From Sphingomonas glacialis (GTDB lineage: Bacteria > Pseudomonadota > Alphaproteobacteria > Sphingomonadales > Sphingomonadaceae), in NCBI RefSeq assembly GCF_006439055.1, contig NZ_RCZC01000001.1, positions 1-64,000 of the forward strand: 64,000 bases of DNA. Direction: 5' to 3'. Shown here piece by piece: positions 7,990-19,436 of the stretch. The position numbers and the translations under genes were made by a program. The notes under the pieces are model-generated. The model did no database searches, was not told where the DNA came from, and was given only the letters and a program-made list of their open reading frames with translations. Every line of letters begins with the position of its first letter. The stretch's first letter is position 1.

Positions 7990-10845
7990 ATGTTCGGACA
8001 TATCCGGGCGCGTAGCTTCGCGTCCAAGGCAGGCCTGTGCGCGGCGTTGCTCGGCTCCACCGCACTGCCGGCTTACGCTGCCGACGTGTCGGGCCGCGTG
8101 CTCGATCCGACGACCGGCGCGGCCCTGCCCGGCGCGACGATCGCCGCCGCCGGCCGCACCGCGATCGCCGACCGCGACGGCGTGTTCGTGATCCGCGATC
8201 TTCCGGCGGGACCGATCGAGCTGACCTTCACCTATATCGGCTATCCGAGCGTTACGCGCAGCGCGACGTCGAGCGATAGCGCCGCGATCGTCGACTTCCG
8301 GCTCAATCCGCCATCGGGCGACGTCAGCGGCGGCGAGATCGTGGTCACCGGCCAGCGCGCCGCCGAACGCCGCGCGCTCCAGGCGAAGCGGTCGTCCAAC
8401 TTCATCCAGGACACGCTCAACGCCAATGACGTCGGCAAGCTGCCCGACCAGAACGTTGCCGAGGCGGTCCGCCGCCTGCCGGGCATCTCGGTCGCCAACG
8501 ATCAGGGCGAAGGGCGCTACGTCATCATCCGCGGCGTCAATCCCAACCTCGCCAATGTGACGATCAACGGCCAGACCGCCCCCGCGCCCGAGCCCGAGAG
8601 CCGACAGGTCAAGCTCGACGACATCCCCTCCTCGCTGATCGGTTCGGTCACCGTCGTAAAGTCGCTGACCCCGGACCGCGACGCCAATGCGATCGCCGGT
8701 CAGGTCGACATCAACACGCTCACCGCGTTTGACCGCACTAAGGCGTTCGCCAACGCGCGGCTTGTCAGCGGCTACAACACGCTCAACAGCCGCAGCCCGT
8801 ATGAGGGCGATATCACCGCGGGGACGCGCTTCGGCCCCGACAAGACCTTCGGCGTCGTGCTCTCGGGCAACTATTCCAGCCGCCCGATCGAGTCCGAGAA
8901 TCTGCAGGGTTCGTCGAACTGGGGCACGCCGACCGGCGCGAGCCGCGCGCTGCCCGACGATTACCGCATCCGCGATTACAATCTCAACCGCACCCGCTAC
9001 GGCGTCGTCGGCAATTTCGACTGGCGGCCGAGCTCGGACGTCAACGTCTATCTCCGCACGCTCTATTCGACCTTCAAGGACCACGAGACGCGCGACCAAT
9101 CGCGAATCGAGATCCCGGTCACCTATGCCACGACCAACGCCGCGGGCGTCACCACCCAGCCGACCGCGGCGCAGCAGGCGGTCAATGCCGCGATCTCGAA
9201 CGGTGGCACGTTCAGCAGCCGCGGCACGCGCTTCCTGCGGCTGCGCAACGAGGATGACTCGACCTTCTCGGGCGAGCTGGGTGGCAAGTTCCGCTTCGGC
9301 GGATCCGAGCTGCAGGTCGAGGGCACCTACAGCAAGGCGCTCAAGAAGGATCCGCTGCGCTCGGAGTTCTCGTTCCGCACCGGCAGCACCGCGCTGACCG
9401 GCCTGTCGCTCGACCTCGCCGACACGCTGTTCAAGGTCAACACCGCCAACGGTACGCCGTATAACAGCGCGCTCTACAGCGGCTATCGCGTCAGCTACGA
9501 CCGCCGCCGCGCCGAGGAGAATCTCTACCAGGCGCGCGCCGACCTGACGATCCCGATCGATTTCGGCAGCGACAGCACGATCAAGCTCGGCGGCAAGTTC
9601 CAACAGACCGACAAGTCCAACAATCGCGACTTCCAGCAATATTCGCTAAGCGGCACGCTCGCCGCAACGGGGGCGGCCTCGGACGATGGCAGCGCGATCT
9701 ATGACGGGCGCTATCTCGTCGGTCCGCGGATCAACTACGACCAGGCACAGACCTATTACACCGTCACCAACCCGTCCGCCCGGACGCAGAGCGCGTCGGA
9801 CTCCGCCACCTCGGTCGCCAACTCGCTCGTCAACGACTACGATTTGAGCGAGAAGGTGTTCGCCGGCTACATCATGGGCACCTTCAAGTTCGCCAAGTTC
9901 ACCATCGTCCCCGGCGTCCGCGTCGAGCACACCGATGGCACCTATAAGGGCAAGGCCTTCACCGCGACCTCGCTGGTGACGCAGGGCTTCAACGTCTCGA
10001 ACTCGCGCGCCTATACCGACGCCTTCCCCGACCTCAACGTGCGCTTCGACGTCAACGATCGGCTCGTCCTGCGCGCCGCTGCGACCACCGCGATCGGCCG
10101 CCCCGACTACAATCTGCTGGCACCCTATGTGAACGTCAGCGACACCACGCCCAACGCCGGGGTGGTCGCGCTCGGCAATCCCAAACTCAAGCCGTACAAG
10201 GCTGTCTCGGGCGATTTCTCGGCCGAATATTATCTCGCGGGCCAGGGCATCATCTCGATCGCCGGCTTCTACAAGCATCTCGACGATCCGATCTTCACCG
10301 TCGGCACGACGCAGGGCGGCACCTTCGGCGGCACGACCTTCACCCGCGCGCAGGTGACGCAGCCGGTCAATGGCGACAGCGCGAAGATCTACGGCGTCGA
10401 GGCCAACCTCCAGGCGCAGCTGACCTTCCTGCCGGGCGCGCTGTCGGGCTTCGGCGTCTCGGGCAACTTCACCTATACCGACGGGTCGTCGCGCGGCGTG
10501 ATCGGTCGCGCAGGTTCGGTGCCCAATTTGCTCCAGTCGAAATATATCGGCACGGCGCAGCTCTATTACGAGAAATACGGCCTGACCGGGCGGCTCGCCT
10601 ACACCTATCGCTCGGCCTATCTCGACACGCTCGGCACGACCGCGGCGACCGATCAATATACCGACGAGAACAATTCGCTCGACGCGCGGATCGGCTATTC
10701 GCCGGTCAAGCAGTTCACTGTCTTCGTCGAGGCGAGTAACCTGCTCGACTCACCGTGGCGGCGCTACCAGGCGGTCAAGACGCAGCTGATCGAAAGCGAG
10801 CGCTATCGCCAGACCTTCCGGATCGGCGTCCAGCTCGCTTATTGA
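7990..10845 (+). CDS. TonB-dependent receptor (Xanthomonas/Caulobacter type)
   Basis: A 951-residue outer-membrane active transporter energised by TonB-ExbBD. A signal peptide (residues 1-31, ending AYAAD) is followed by a carboxypeptidase-regulatory-like beta domain (about 32-110), a plug domain with LPDQNVAEAVRRLPGISV and VIIRGVNPNLANVTING, and a 22-stranded barrel ending in an aromatic residue (GVQLAY). The plug spacing matches the TonB-Xanth-Caul subfamily, whose members often import carbohydrates or oligosaccharides; the substrate here is unknown. The start at 7990 follows AAGGGGA. Its stop overlaps the convergent GNAT gene by seven bases. No substrate-utilisation genes adjoin it. Confidence 0.93.
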   Translation: MFGHIRARSFASKAGLCAALLGSTALPAYAADVSGRVLDPTTGAALPGATIAAAGRTAIADRDGVFVIRDLPAGPIELTFTYIGYPSVTRSATSSDSAAIVDFRLNPPSGDVSGGEIVVTGQRAAERRALQAKRSSNFIQDTLNANDVGKLPDQNVAEAVRRLPGISVANDQGEGRYVIIRGVNPNLANVTINGQTAPAPEPESRQVKLDDIPSSLIGSVTVVKSLTPDRDANAIAGQVDINTLTAFDRTKAFANARLVSGYNTLNSRSPYEGDITAGTRFGPDKTFGVVLSGNYSSRPIESENLQGSSNWGTPTGASRALPDDYRIRDYNLNRTRYGVVGNFDWRPSSDVNVYLRTLYSTFKDHETRDQSRIEIPVTYATTNAAGVTTQPTAAQQAVNAAISNGGTFSSRGTRFLRLRNEDDSTFSGELGGKFRFGGSELQVEGTYSKALKKDPLRSEFSFRTGSTALTGLSLDLADTLFKVNTANGTPYNSALYSGYRVSYDRRRAEENLYQARADLTIPIDFGSDSTIKLGGKFQQTDKSNNRDFQQYSLSGTLAATGAASDDGSAIYDGRYLVGPRINYDQAQTYYTVTNPSARTQSASDSATSVANSLVNDYDLSEKVFAGYIMGTFKFAKFTIVPGVRVEHTDGTYKGKAFTATSLVTQGFNVSNSRAYTDAFPDLNVRFDVNDRLVLRAAATTAIGRPDYNLLAPYVNVSDTTPNAGVVALGNPKLKPYKAVSGDFSAEYYLAGQGIISIAGFYKHLDDPIFTVGTTQGGTFGGTTFTRAQVTQPVNGDSAKIYGVEANLQAQLTFLPGALSGFGVSGNFTYTDGSSRGVIGRAGSVPNLLQSKYIGTAQLYYEKYGLTGRLAYTYRSAYLDTLGTTAATDQYTDENNSLDARIGYSPVKQFTVFVEASNLLDSPWRRYQAVKTQLIESERYRQTFRIGVQLAY

Positions 10846-11327
10846 GCGCGATCGAGCGGGTAGAGCATCGCGATATTGCAGCGTTCGTAACGCGCGCCGA
10901 ACTCCGCCATGATCCCCGGATCATGGCGGAAGCCGGCTTTCTCATAGAGGCGGATCGCCGTCGCGCTCTTGGCATTGCTGAGCAGGTACAGCCGGCGCGC
11001 ACCCATCGCCTTGGCACGCGCGATCATCGCATCGAGCAGGAACGCGCCCGCCCCGCGCCCACGCGCGGTGTCGAGCACGCCCATCTTCGTCAGCTCGTAT
11101 TGATCCGGGCCGGTCCGCTGCAGCGCGCACGCACCAACGATCCCGAGCCCCGCCGCTTCGACGAACAGGATATCGCCGCCGGGCGCGATGATCCGTTCGA
11201 ACGGATGCTCGAGCACATCGCGATCGGTCTGCTCGAGCCGATACATCGCGCCGATCCACTGCGCGTTGATATCGTGGAACGCCTGCGCCAGGTCGTCACG
11301 ATACGCGTGGATCGTCAGCCCGGTCAT
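10839..11327 (-). CDS. GNAT-family N-acetyltransferase
   Basis: 162 residues. The acetyl-CoA motif is LTKMGVLDTARGRGAGAFLLDAMIARAK, followed by LYLLSNAKSATAIRLYEKAGF. The substrate is unknown. The start ATG overlaps the stop of the mannose-1-phosphate guanylyltransferase gene by ATGA, so the two are translationally coupled; the longer upstream frame is wrong because it overlaps that gene. The coupling may mean it acetylates a sugar or acts on an amine of the same pathway, but this is only inference. Its 3' end overlaps the TonB receptor stop on the other strand by seven bases. Confidence 0.85.
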   Translation of the reverse strand: MTGLTIHAYRDDLAQAFHDINAQWIGAMYRLEQTDRDVLEHPFERIIAPGGDILFVEAAGLGIVGACALQRTGPDQYELTKMGVLDTARGRGAGAFLLDAMIARAKAMGARRLYLLSNAKSATAIRLYEKAGFRHDPGIMAEFGARYERCNIAMLYPLDRAQ

Positions 11328-12382
11328 CCGCGCTTCTTCATCGCCTCGATCAGCGCCTTGACCTCCTGGCTGCGGCCACGCGGCAGGATCAGGATATCGG
11401 TGCCGCTCGCGACGACGATAAGGTCCTCGACGCCGACCATCGCAATCCGCGCACCGTCGCTGCGCACCAGACAATGCGCGGTATCGATCGCAATCACTTC
11501 GCCCTGATGAGAATTTCCGCTCTCGTCGAGCTCGCTGATCTCGTGCAGCGCGTCCCAGCTGCCCAAGTCGCTCCAGCCCATCTTGACCGGCACCACCGCG
11601 ACGCGCTCGGCCTTTTCCATCACGGCGTAGTCGATCGATTCGGCCGGCGATGCCGCAAAGGCCTCGGCTTCGGGGTAAATGCGCTTGCCCTCGTGGCGCG
11701 CGTTGTCCATCGATGCCTTGCACGCAGCGAGCGTCTCGGGATCATGCTGTGCCAGCGCTTCGAGATACGAATCGGCGCGGAACAGGAAAATCCCGCCGTT
11801 CCAGGCATGGTCGCCAGCGGCAAGCATCGCTTCGGCCGCGTCGCGCGGGGGCTTTTCGACAAACTTCGCGACGCGGTGGACGCCGGCCGCGATTTCTTCG
11901 CCCATGTGAATATAGCCATAGCCCGTTTCGGGCGCGTGCGGATTGATCCCGAAGGTCACCAGCCAGCCCTGCTCGACCATCGGCAGCGCTGCTTCGACCG
12001 CGGCATGGAACGCCGGTACGTCGAGAATCACGTGATCCGACGGCATGATCAGCAACGCCGCATCGCCCGACCCCGCCGCGATCGCCGCCAATGCGATCGC
12101 CGGTGCGGTATTGCGCCCGATCGGCTCGAGGATCAGCGCATCGGCGGTGGCGGATGCCGCCTCGAGCTGCGCTTCGACCATCGCTGCGTGCTTGGCATTG
12201 GCGACGACGATCGGCGCGCTGAACCGCTCGCCTTGCGCGCGGCGTGCGGTGAGCTGAAGCATCGTCTCTTCCGCGGTAAGCGCCAGCATCTGCTTGGGCA
12301 TTGCGGGGGTGGACATCGGCCACAGTCGTGTGCCCGACCCGCCCGACAGGATTACAGGGACAATCGGCTGTAGCTGTGGCAT
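11324..12382 (-). CDS. mannose-1-phosphate guanylyltransferase (GDP-mannose pyrophosphorylase)
   Basis: Makes GDP-mannose from mannose 1-phosphate and GTP, a precursor for exopolysaccharide, in the cytoplasm. The nucleotidyltransferase signature ILSGGSGTRLWPMS (residues 11-24) with PKQM, the LIMPSDH motif and FVEKP (174-178) are all present. At 352 residues it lacks the C-terminal phosphomannose-isomerase domain of bifunctional ManC/AlgA enzymes. An AGGAGGA site lies seven bases before the ATG. It diverges from the sugar-transferase/prs operon across a 173-bp gap, which fits a role in supplying that polysaccharide pathway. Confidence 0.93.
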   Translation of the reverse strand: MPQLQPIVPVILSGGSGTRLWPMSTPAMPKQMLALTAEETMLQLTARRAQGERFSAPIVVANAKHAAMVEAQLEAASATADALILEPIGRNTAPAIALAAIAAGSGDAALLIMPSDHVILDVPAFHAAVEAALPMVEQGWLVTFGINPHAPETGYGYIHMGEEIAAGVHRVAKFVEKPPRDAAEAMLAAGDHAWNGGIFLFRADSYLEALAQHDPETLAACKASMDNARHEGKRIYPEAEAFAASPAESIDYAVMEKAERVAVVPVKMGWSDLGSWDALHEISELDESGNSHQGEVIAIDTAHCLVRSDGARIAMVGVEDLIVVASGTDILILPRGRSQEVKALIEAMKKRG

Positions 12383-12427
12383 AAAAATTCCTCCTAGGTC
12401 GCGGCGCTGTAGCGGCTCCCGCGCCGG

Positions 12428-12445
12428 AAGGTAATCCCTTTGCCC
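12428..12445 (+). promoter_or_regulatory. possible sigma-54 promoter ahead of the sugar-transferase/prs operon
   Basis: AAGG at 12428-12431, ten bases, then GC at 12442-12443 in the context CTTTGCCC gives the GG-N10-GC spacing of sigma-54 promoters. The -24 side (AGGTAA) matches the TGGCAC consensus poorly. It is of interest because the operon encodes a sigma-54-type activator, PrsR. Confidence 0.3.
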
Positions 12446-12555
12446 GATCCCGATCCGGACCTTTTAGCTTTTCTTTGTCAATTTCTGCGACAGCGGCTTG
12501 CCCGTGTCGGAATCGCTTACACCCCCCGTACGAGCACGGACGAGGTTCACCCCTG

Positions 12556-13944
12556 ATGGTCAGGTTGTTCAAGCACTACATCCCCAATGCCGTGCTGCTG
12601 CTCGGGCTGATCGACTTCGTCCTGCTGATCGCTGCGGGCGAGGTCGGCTACACGCTGCGGATGGGCCAATTGCTCATGCCGATGACGCCGATGCAGGCGC
12701 GGATCCCGCAGCTGCTGACCTTTGCCGCCTCGCTCGAAACGGCGATGCTGGCGGTCGGCGTATATGGCGCCGGCGCATTGCAATCGCTGCGCTACGCGAC
12801 CGCGCGGCTGCTGGTGGCGATCTCGCTCGGCGTGATCTTCCTGAGCGTCGTGTTCTTCATCCTCCCCTCGGCAAGCTTCTGGCGCTCGAACCTGCTTTAC
12901 GCGATGGGCGTAGCCGCGGTGCTGCTGATCGCGTTGCGCGTGCTCGTCGGCAAGCTGATCGGTGGGCAGGCGTTCAAACGCCGCGTGGTTGTCCTCGGCG
13001 CCGGCGCGCGCGCGGCACGGCTGAAGGCGCTCGCGCAGACGCCGGGCGCCGGGTTCGTCGTCGTCGGCTACATTGCGATGAGCGAAGCCGCACGCGTCAT
13101 CCCCGAGGCGATCGCGCGCGATGCGATCTACAATCTCGCCGATCACGTCGTACTGCTCAATGCGAGCGAAGTCGTGCTCGCGCTCGAGGAACGCCGCAAC
13201 GCGCTGCCGCTCAAGGACCTGCTGCGGATCAAGACCACCGGCGTCCACGTCAACGAGATCTCGACCTTCCTCGAACGCGAGACCGGCCGGATCGACCTGC
13301 AGAGCGTCAACCCGAGCTGGCTGATCTTTTCCGACGGCTTTTCCTCGGGGCGGATGTTCTCGAGCCTGTTCAAGCGATTGTTCGATATCACCGCGAGTCT
13401 GCTCCTCCTCGCCTTGACGCTGCCGCTGATCCTGCTCACCGCGCTCGCGATCAAGCTCGAAAGCCGGGGGCCGGCTTTCTACCGCCAACGCCGCGTCGGG
13501 CTCTATAATGTCGGGTTCGATTGCGTGAAACTGCGCTCGATGCGGATCGATGCCGAGGTTGCCGGCCAAGCGGTGTGGGCCGAGAAGAACGACCCGCGCA
13601 TTACCCGCGTCGGCCGCATCATCCGCAAGCTCCGGATCGACGAGCTGCCGCAGACCTGGTCGGTCCTCAAAGGCGAAATGAGCTTTGTCGGACCGCGCCC
13701 CGAGCGGCCGCAATTCGTCGAGGATCTCGAGCAGCAGCTGCCGTATTACGCCGAACGTCACATGGTGAAGCCCGGGATCACAGGCTGGGCGCAGATCAAC
13801 TATCCCTATGGCGCGTCGATCGAGGACAGCCGGCAAAAGCTCGAATATGATCTCTATTACGCGAAGAACTATTCGCCCTTTCTCGACCTGCTGATCCTGC
13901 TCCAGACGGTCCGCGTCGTCTTGTGGCCGGAGGGCGCGCGGTGA
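12556..13944 (+). CDS. polyprenyl-phosphate sugar-1-phosphate transferase, PEP-CTERM/EPS-associated
   Basis: Starts exopolysaccharide repeat-unit assembly by moving a sugar 1-phosphate onto undecaprenyl phosphate at the inner membrane. 462 residues: four N-terminal membrane helices (about 10-140), a nucleotide-binding-like middle with VVVLGAGARAARL, a fifth helix (DITASLLLLALTLPLILLTA) and the bacterial sugar-transferase domain with PAFYRQRRVG, LRSMRID, RIIRKLRIDELPQ and MSFVGPRPERP. The layout matches the PEP-CTERM-associated sugar-transferase family (EpsB type). The start at 12556 gives a short tail before the first helix; the next gene, prsK, overlaps by GTGA. The sugar donor is not predictable. 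Confidence 0.9.
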   Translation: MVRLFKHYIPNAVLLLGLIDFVLLIAAGEVGYTLRMGQLLMPMTPMQARIPQLLTFAASLETAMLAVGVYGAGALQSLRYATARLLVAISLGVIFLSVVFFILPSASFWRSNLLYAMGVAAVLLIALRVLVGKLIGGQAFKRRVVVLGAGARAARLKALAQTPGAGFVVVGYIAMSEAARVIPEAIARDAIYNLADHVVLLNASEVVLALEERRNALPLKDLLRIKTTGVHVNEISTFLERETGRIDLQSVNPSWLIFSDGFSSGRMFSSLFKRLFDITASLLLLALTLPLILLTALAIKLESRGPAFYRQRRVGLYNVGFDCVKLRSMRIDAEVAGQAVWAEKNDPRITRVGRIIRKLRIDELPQTWSVLKGEMSFVGPRPERPQFVEDLEQQLPYYAERHMVKPGITGWAQINYPYGASIEDSRQKLEYDLYYAKNYSPFLDLLILLQTVRVVLWPEGAR

Positions 13945-15985
13945 ACGGCGCCGCCACGCTGATCCTGTGGAGCCACGCGCTCGCCGCCTTCCTGTTCGCG
14001 GGGGTCGCCGTGTCGCGACTGCGCGAAAAGGGGAAAGGGCTGCCGCGCCTAACGTTGGTCAGCGCGCTTGGCCTGACGGCTTTGTGGGCGCTCGCGGTCG
14101 CGGGAATCGAGGGACTCGATGTCGTAACGCGCGTCGTCGAGGCGCTGCGCAACCTGGCCTGGCTCGGCTTCATGTACGCGCTGATGGCCCGCGACCGTAC
14201 GGCGCGCGAGCATCGCGCGGTCAGCGTGATCTATGGCGTCGTCGCCCTTGTCCTGGTCGCCGGGATCGGGCTTGCGATCCTCGAGCAGGCGATCGGCACC
14301 GCGCTGATCCCGCAACTGACCGCCGTTCGCCTCCTGCTGCGCAGCATGGTCGCGATCGCCGCGCTGCTGCTGCTTCACCAGCTTTATGCCGCCGCGACGC
14401 CACGCGCGCGCGCCGGCTTGCGGCTCGTCGTATTCGCGCTGGGTGCGATGTGGGGCATCGATTTGCTGCTCTATCTCTCGGCCTATGTCAGCGGCAGCTG
14501 GCCGGTTACGCTGACGATCGGGCGCGGCTTCGTGATGGCACTGGTCGCGCCGGTGCTCGCGGTCGCGGTACAACGCAATGGCGAGTGGACGCTGCAAGTC
14601 TCGCGCACCGTTGCGTGGCAGACCGTGTCGTTCGCGGTCACCCTGCTCTACGCCGCGGTGATGCTCGTCGCGACCAGCGCGATCGCCTCGGTCGCCGGCA
14701 GCGACGCGCGGCTGTGGCAGACCGCATTCGTGTTCGGCTCGACTGCCGCCGGGGTGACGATCCTGTCTTCGCCCTGGGTGCGCGCCTGGGCCAAGGTCAA
14801 GGTGTCGAAGCATTTCTTCCGCCACCGCTACGATTATCGCGCCGAGTGGATCCGCTTCACCGATACGCTCGGCAAGCCCGACGACGCCGCACCGCTCGAC
14901 GCGCGAATCGTCAAGGCGGTCGCCGATCTCACCGATTCACCCGCCGGTCTATTGCTCGTGCCCGATGGCGCAGGGCTCGGCGTCGGCGCGGGATGGAACT
15001 GGGAGGCGCCGAGCGCCGGTGCCGAGGCGTCTCTGGTCACGCACCTCGCCACCACCGGGCGGATCGTCGAACTCGACGCAGTGCGGGCCGATACGACCGA
15101 CGCGACCGAAAGCGCGAGCGTACCCATCTGGATGCTCGATGCCGACGGCTGGGTCCTGCTCCCGCTCGTCCATCTCGACCGGCTGCAGGGCGCGATCCTG
15201 CTCGCCCGCCCGCCGATCGACCGCGCGCTCGACTGGGAGGATTTCGATCTGTTGCGCATCGCCGGGCGCCAGGTCGCGAGCTATCTGGCGGAAGAGCGCG
15301 CGCAATCCGCGCTCGCCGAGGCCAAGCGCTTCGACGAATTCAACCGCCGCTTCGCCTTCATCCTGCACGACATCAAGAATCTCGTCAGCCAGTTGAGCCT
15401 CGTCGCGCGCAATGCGGAACGCCATGCCGACAATCCCGCCTTCCGCGCCGACATGATCGCAACGCTGCAGGATTCGGCCGGGCGGATGAACGATCTGCTC
15501 GCTCGGCTGTCGCAACATCACCACGCTCGCGCCGAGGAACTGCGCCCAGTCGACCTCCTCGCGCTCGCCGAACAGGTTGCGGCGCGGCGGCGCGCGCAGC
15601 ATCCGGTGGTGGTCAGCGGCATGCAGCAGTTCGCGCAGGCCGATCCGGTCCGGCTCGAGCAGGTGCTCGGCCACCTCCTGCAGAATGCGATCGAGGCGAG
15701 CGCCCCCAGCGAACCCGTCACGCTCGCCCTCTCGGGCGACGCCAAGCGCGTCTCGATCGCGATCATCGACCAGGGCTGCGGGATGAGTCCCGCTTTCCTG
15801 CGCGAACAGCTCTTCAAACCCTTCGCCTCGTCCAAATCGGGCGGCTTCGGCATCGGCGCGTTCGAGGCGCGGCAGTTGACCGAAGCGATGGGCGGCAGCG
15901 TCGCGGTCGAAAGCCGCGAGCGCACAGGCACCACTTTCCACGTCACGCTCGCCGCGGCGCGGACGATCTCGCTGGACGAAGCTGC

Positions 15986-15989
<4 letters not shown>
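13941..15989 (+). CDS. prsK: PEP-CTERM system sensor histidine kinase PrsK
   Basis: A 682-residue inner-membrane kinase paired with PrsR. Seven to ten N-terminal membrane helices (about 1-290) precede a GAF-like domain (about 320-470), a dimerisation/H-box region with FILHDIKNLVSQLSL and an ATPase domain with HLLQNAIEASAP (N box), DQGCGMSP (G1) and SKSGGFGIGAF (G2). This order and the HDIKN box define the PrsK family, found with exosortase/PEP-CTERM exopolysaccharide loci. The GTG start at 13941 overlaps the previous stop (GTGA) and has GGAGGG upstream; its own stop overlaps the prsR start (ATGA). Confidence 0.93.
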
Positions 15990-17327
<1,338 letters not shown>

Positions 17328-17335
<8 letters not shown>

Positions 17336-19373
17336 CACCCTATCCAGCCGCTTGGCATCGCTCGCCGCGATCGGTGCCGCGGGTCTGCTCGTGGCCGGCT
17401 GCCACGCCCCGGTGCGGGTCGATCCCGCGGCCGCGCGGACCGAGCTCGCGCTCAGCGTCAAGGCGCTCGGCATCGGCAATTACAGCGCGGCACGCAACCA
17501 TGCGCAGTCCGCGATCAAGGCAGATCCGCGCTCGGGGCTCGCGCACGCGCTGCTCGCGCGCAGCTATTTGTCGCTCGGTGACGGCATCGCTGCCGAAGGC
17601 GAACTCGGCCGCGCCAGCGCGGTGGGGTTCGATCCGGCGCGCACGCATCATCTGCTCGCGCAGGCCTGGCTACTGCAGGGGAAAGCCGACCGTGCGCTCG
17701 CGGAGGCCGCCAAGGCGTCACCCCGCTACACAGGCTATGCGATCCGCGTCGGCGCGCGCGCGCTGGCGGCACAGGGCGATCCCGCCCGCGCGCAGGCGGT
17801 GCTCGCGACGCTGCTCGCCTCGGCGCCGAACGACAGCTTCGCCTGGTCCGATCTCGGCCGCATTCAATATCAGACCGGCAATATCGCTGGCGCGATCACC
17901 GCCGCGACGCGTGCGACCGCCGCGAACGCCAACAATGTCGAGGCGCTGACACTGCGCGGCGAGCTCGTCCGTACGCAATACGGCCTCGTCGCAGCGCTCC
18001 CGTGGTTCGAGGCGGCGCTCTCGCACGATGCCTATTACGTCCCCGTTTTGATCGAATATGCCGCGACGCTCGGCGAGGTCGGGCGCTATCAGGACATGCT
18101 CGCCGCGACGCGCAAGGCGCTCGCCGCGCGGCCGGGCAACGCGCAGGCGCTGTATCTGCAGGCGGTGCTCGCCGCGCGCGCCGGCAAGGACGATCTCGCC
18201 CGCCAGTTGATGGCGCGCACAAAGACCCAGCTCGATGCCCTGCCCGGCGCGCTGCTGCTCAACGGCGCGCTCGCCTATCGCGCCGGCGTGTACCAGCAGG
18301 CGATCGATGCCTGGTCGCTGCTCGTCGGCCAGCAACCGACCAACATCGAGGCGCGGCGCCTGCTGGGAGCCGCGCTGCTGCGCTCGGGCGACGCGCGCGG
18401 CGCGCTCGACATTCTGAAGCCCGTCGCGCTGCGCGCCGATGCCGACAGCTACACGCTCTCGCTCGTCGGGCGCGCCTTCGAGCAAGCGGGCGAGCGCGAC
18501 TGGGCCGCCAAATATCTCGACCGCTCGGCGATCCCCGTGGTGGCGGGATCGGCACCGCTCGGCACCGACGATGGGCTCGCCGGACTGAGCCTTGCCGCAC
18601 GCGACGCGCCCAACGAACCCGTCGCGCAACTCGGTCTGGTGCGCGGCCTGCTCGAAGCGGGCGACTCCGCCGCCGCGCTCGCCAGAGCGCAGGGTCTCGT
18701 AGCGCTCACCCCCGGCGCGCCCGACGCCTATCTCGCGCTCGGCGATACGCTGATGGCGCTCAATCGCTACGGCGATGCTGCCGCAGCCTATCGCCATGCG
18801 ATCGACATCCGCTTCGACGAGCCGACGATGTTGCGCACCGTCGATGCGCTCGACCGCGCCCGGCGGGCGGGCGAGGCGGCGAATGTGCTCGCGCTGTTCG
18901 TCTCGCAGAATCCGCAGAACATCGCGGGCCAGCGGCTCGCGGCGCATTGGCAGATCGCGGGCGGCGACTGGGAGGCGGCGATCGAGACGCTCGAACACCT
19001 GCGACTGCGGATCGGCGATCGCGATGCGGCGCTGCTCGCCGAGCTGTCTTATGCCTATACCGGCGCGGGCGATGCCGATGCCGGTTTTGTGTTCGGCAAG
19101 GCGGCCTATGCGCTCGCGCCGATGAACCCGGCGACCACCGACGCCTATGGCTGGGCGCTCTACCAGCAGGGCAAGAGCGCCCCCGCGCTGCAATTGCTCG
19201 AAAAGGCTGCGTCGATCGCTCCCGATCGCGCGGCGCTCCGCTGGCATCTCGGCCAGGCCTATGCCGATCTCGACCGCAGCGCCGAAGCGAAGGCGCAGAT
19301 CCGCGCGGCGCTCGCCGATCCGCGCTTCGACGATCGTGCGGCGGCGCTGGCGGCGCTCAAGGTGCTGGGCTGA
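17328..19373 (+). CDS. prsT: PEP-CTERM system TPR-repeat lipoprotein PrsT
   Basis: A 681-residue predicted lipoprotein. The signal sequence ends in the lipobox LVAGC (Cys about residue 24), followed by an almost unbroken chain of tetratricopeptide repeats (for example SARNHAQSAIKADPRSGLAHALLARSYLSLGDG and DAYGWALYQQGKSAPALQLLEKA). The family is usually nearer 900 residues, so this copy has fewer repeats. It probably acts in the periplasm in assembly or export of the PEP-CTERM-linked polysaccharide. The start at 17328 (MRNTLSS) was preferred; an in-frame ATG nine bases earlier is also possible. It is the last gene of the operon. Confidence 0.88.
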
Positions 19374-19436
19374 CCGCTGCACGGTCCGGCCAGGCACGCC
19401 TAGCGAAGCGTCCGTCCGGCGTGTAGCAGGCGCGAC

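Noticed and set aside
7990..10845. TonB receptor as start of a polysaccharide-utilisation locus
   Set aside because: The neighbours are a convergent GNAT gene and a secreted protein; no glycosidase or SusD-like gene is present.
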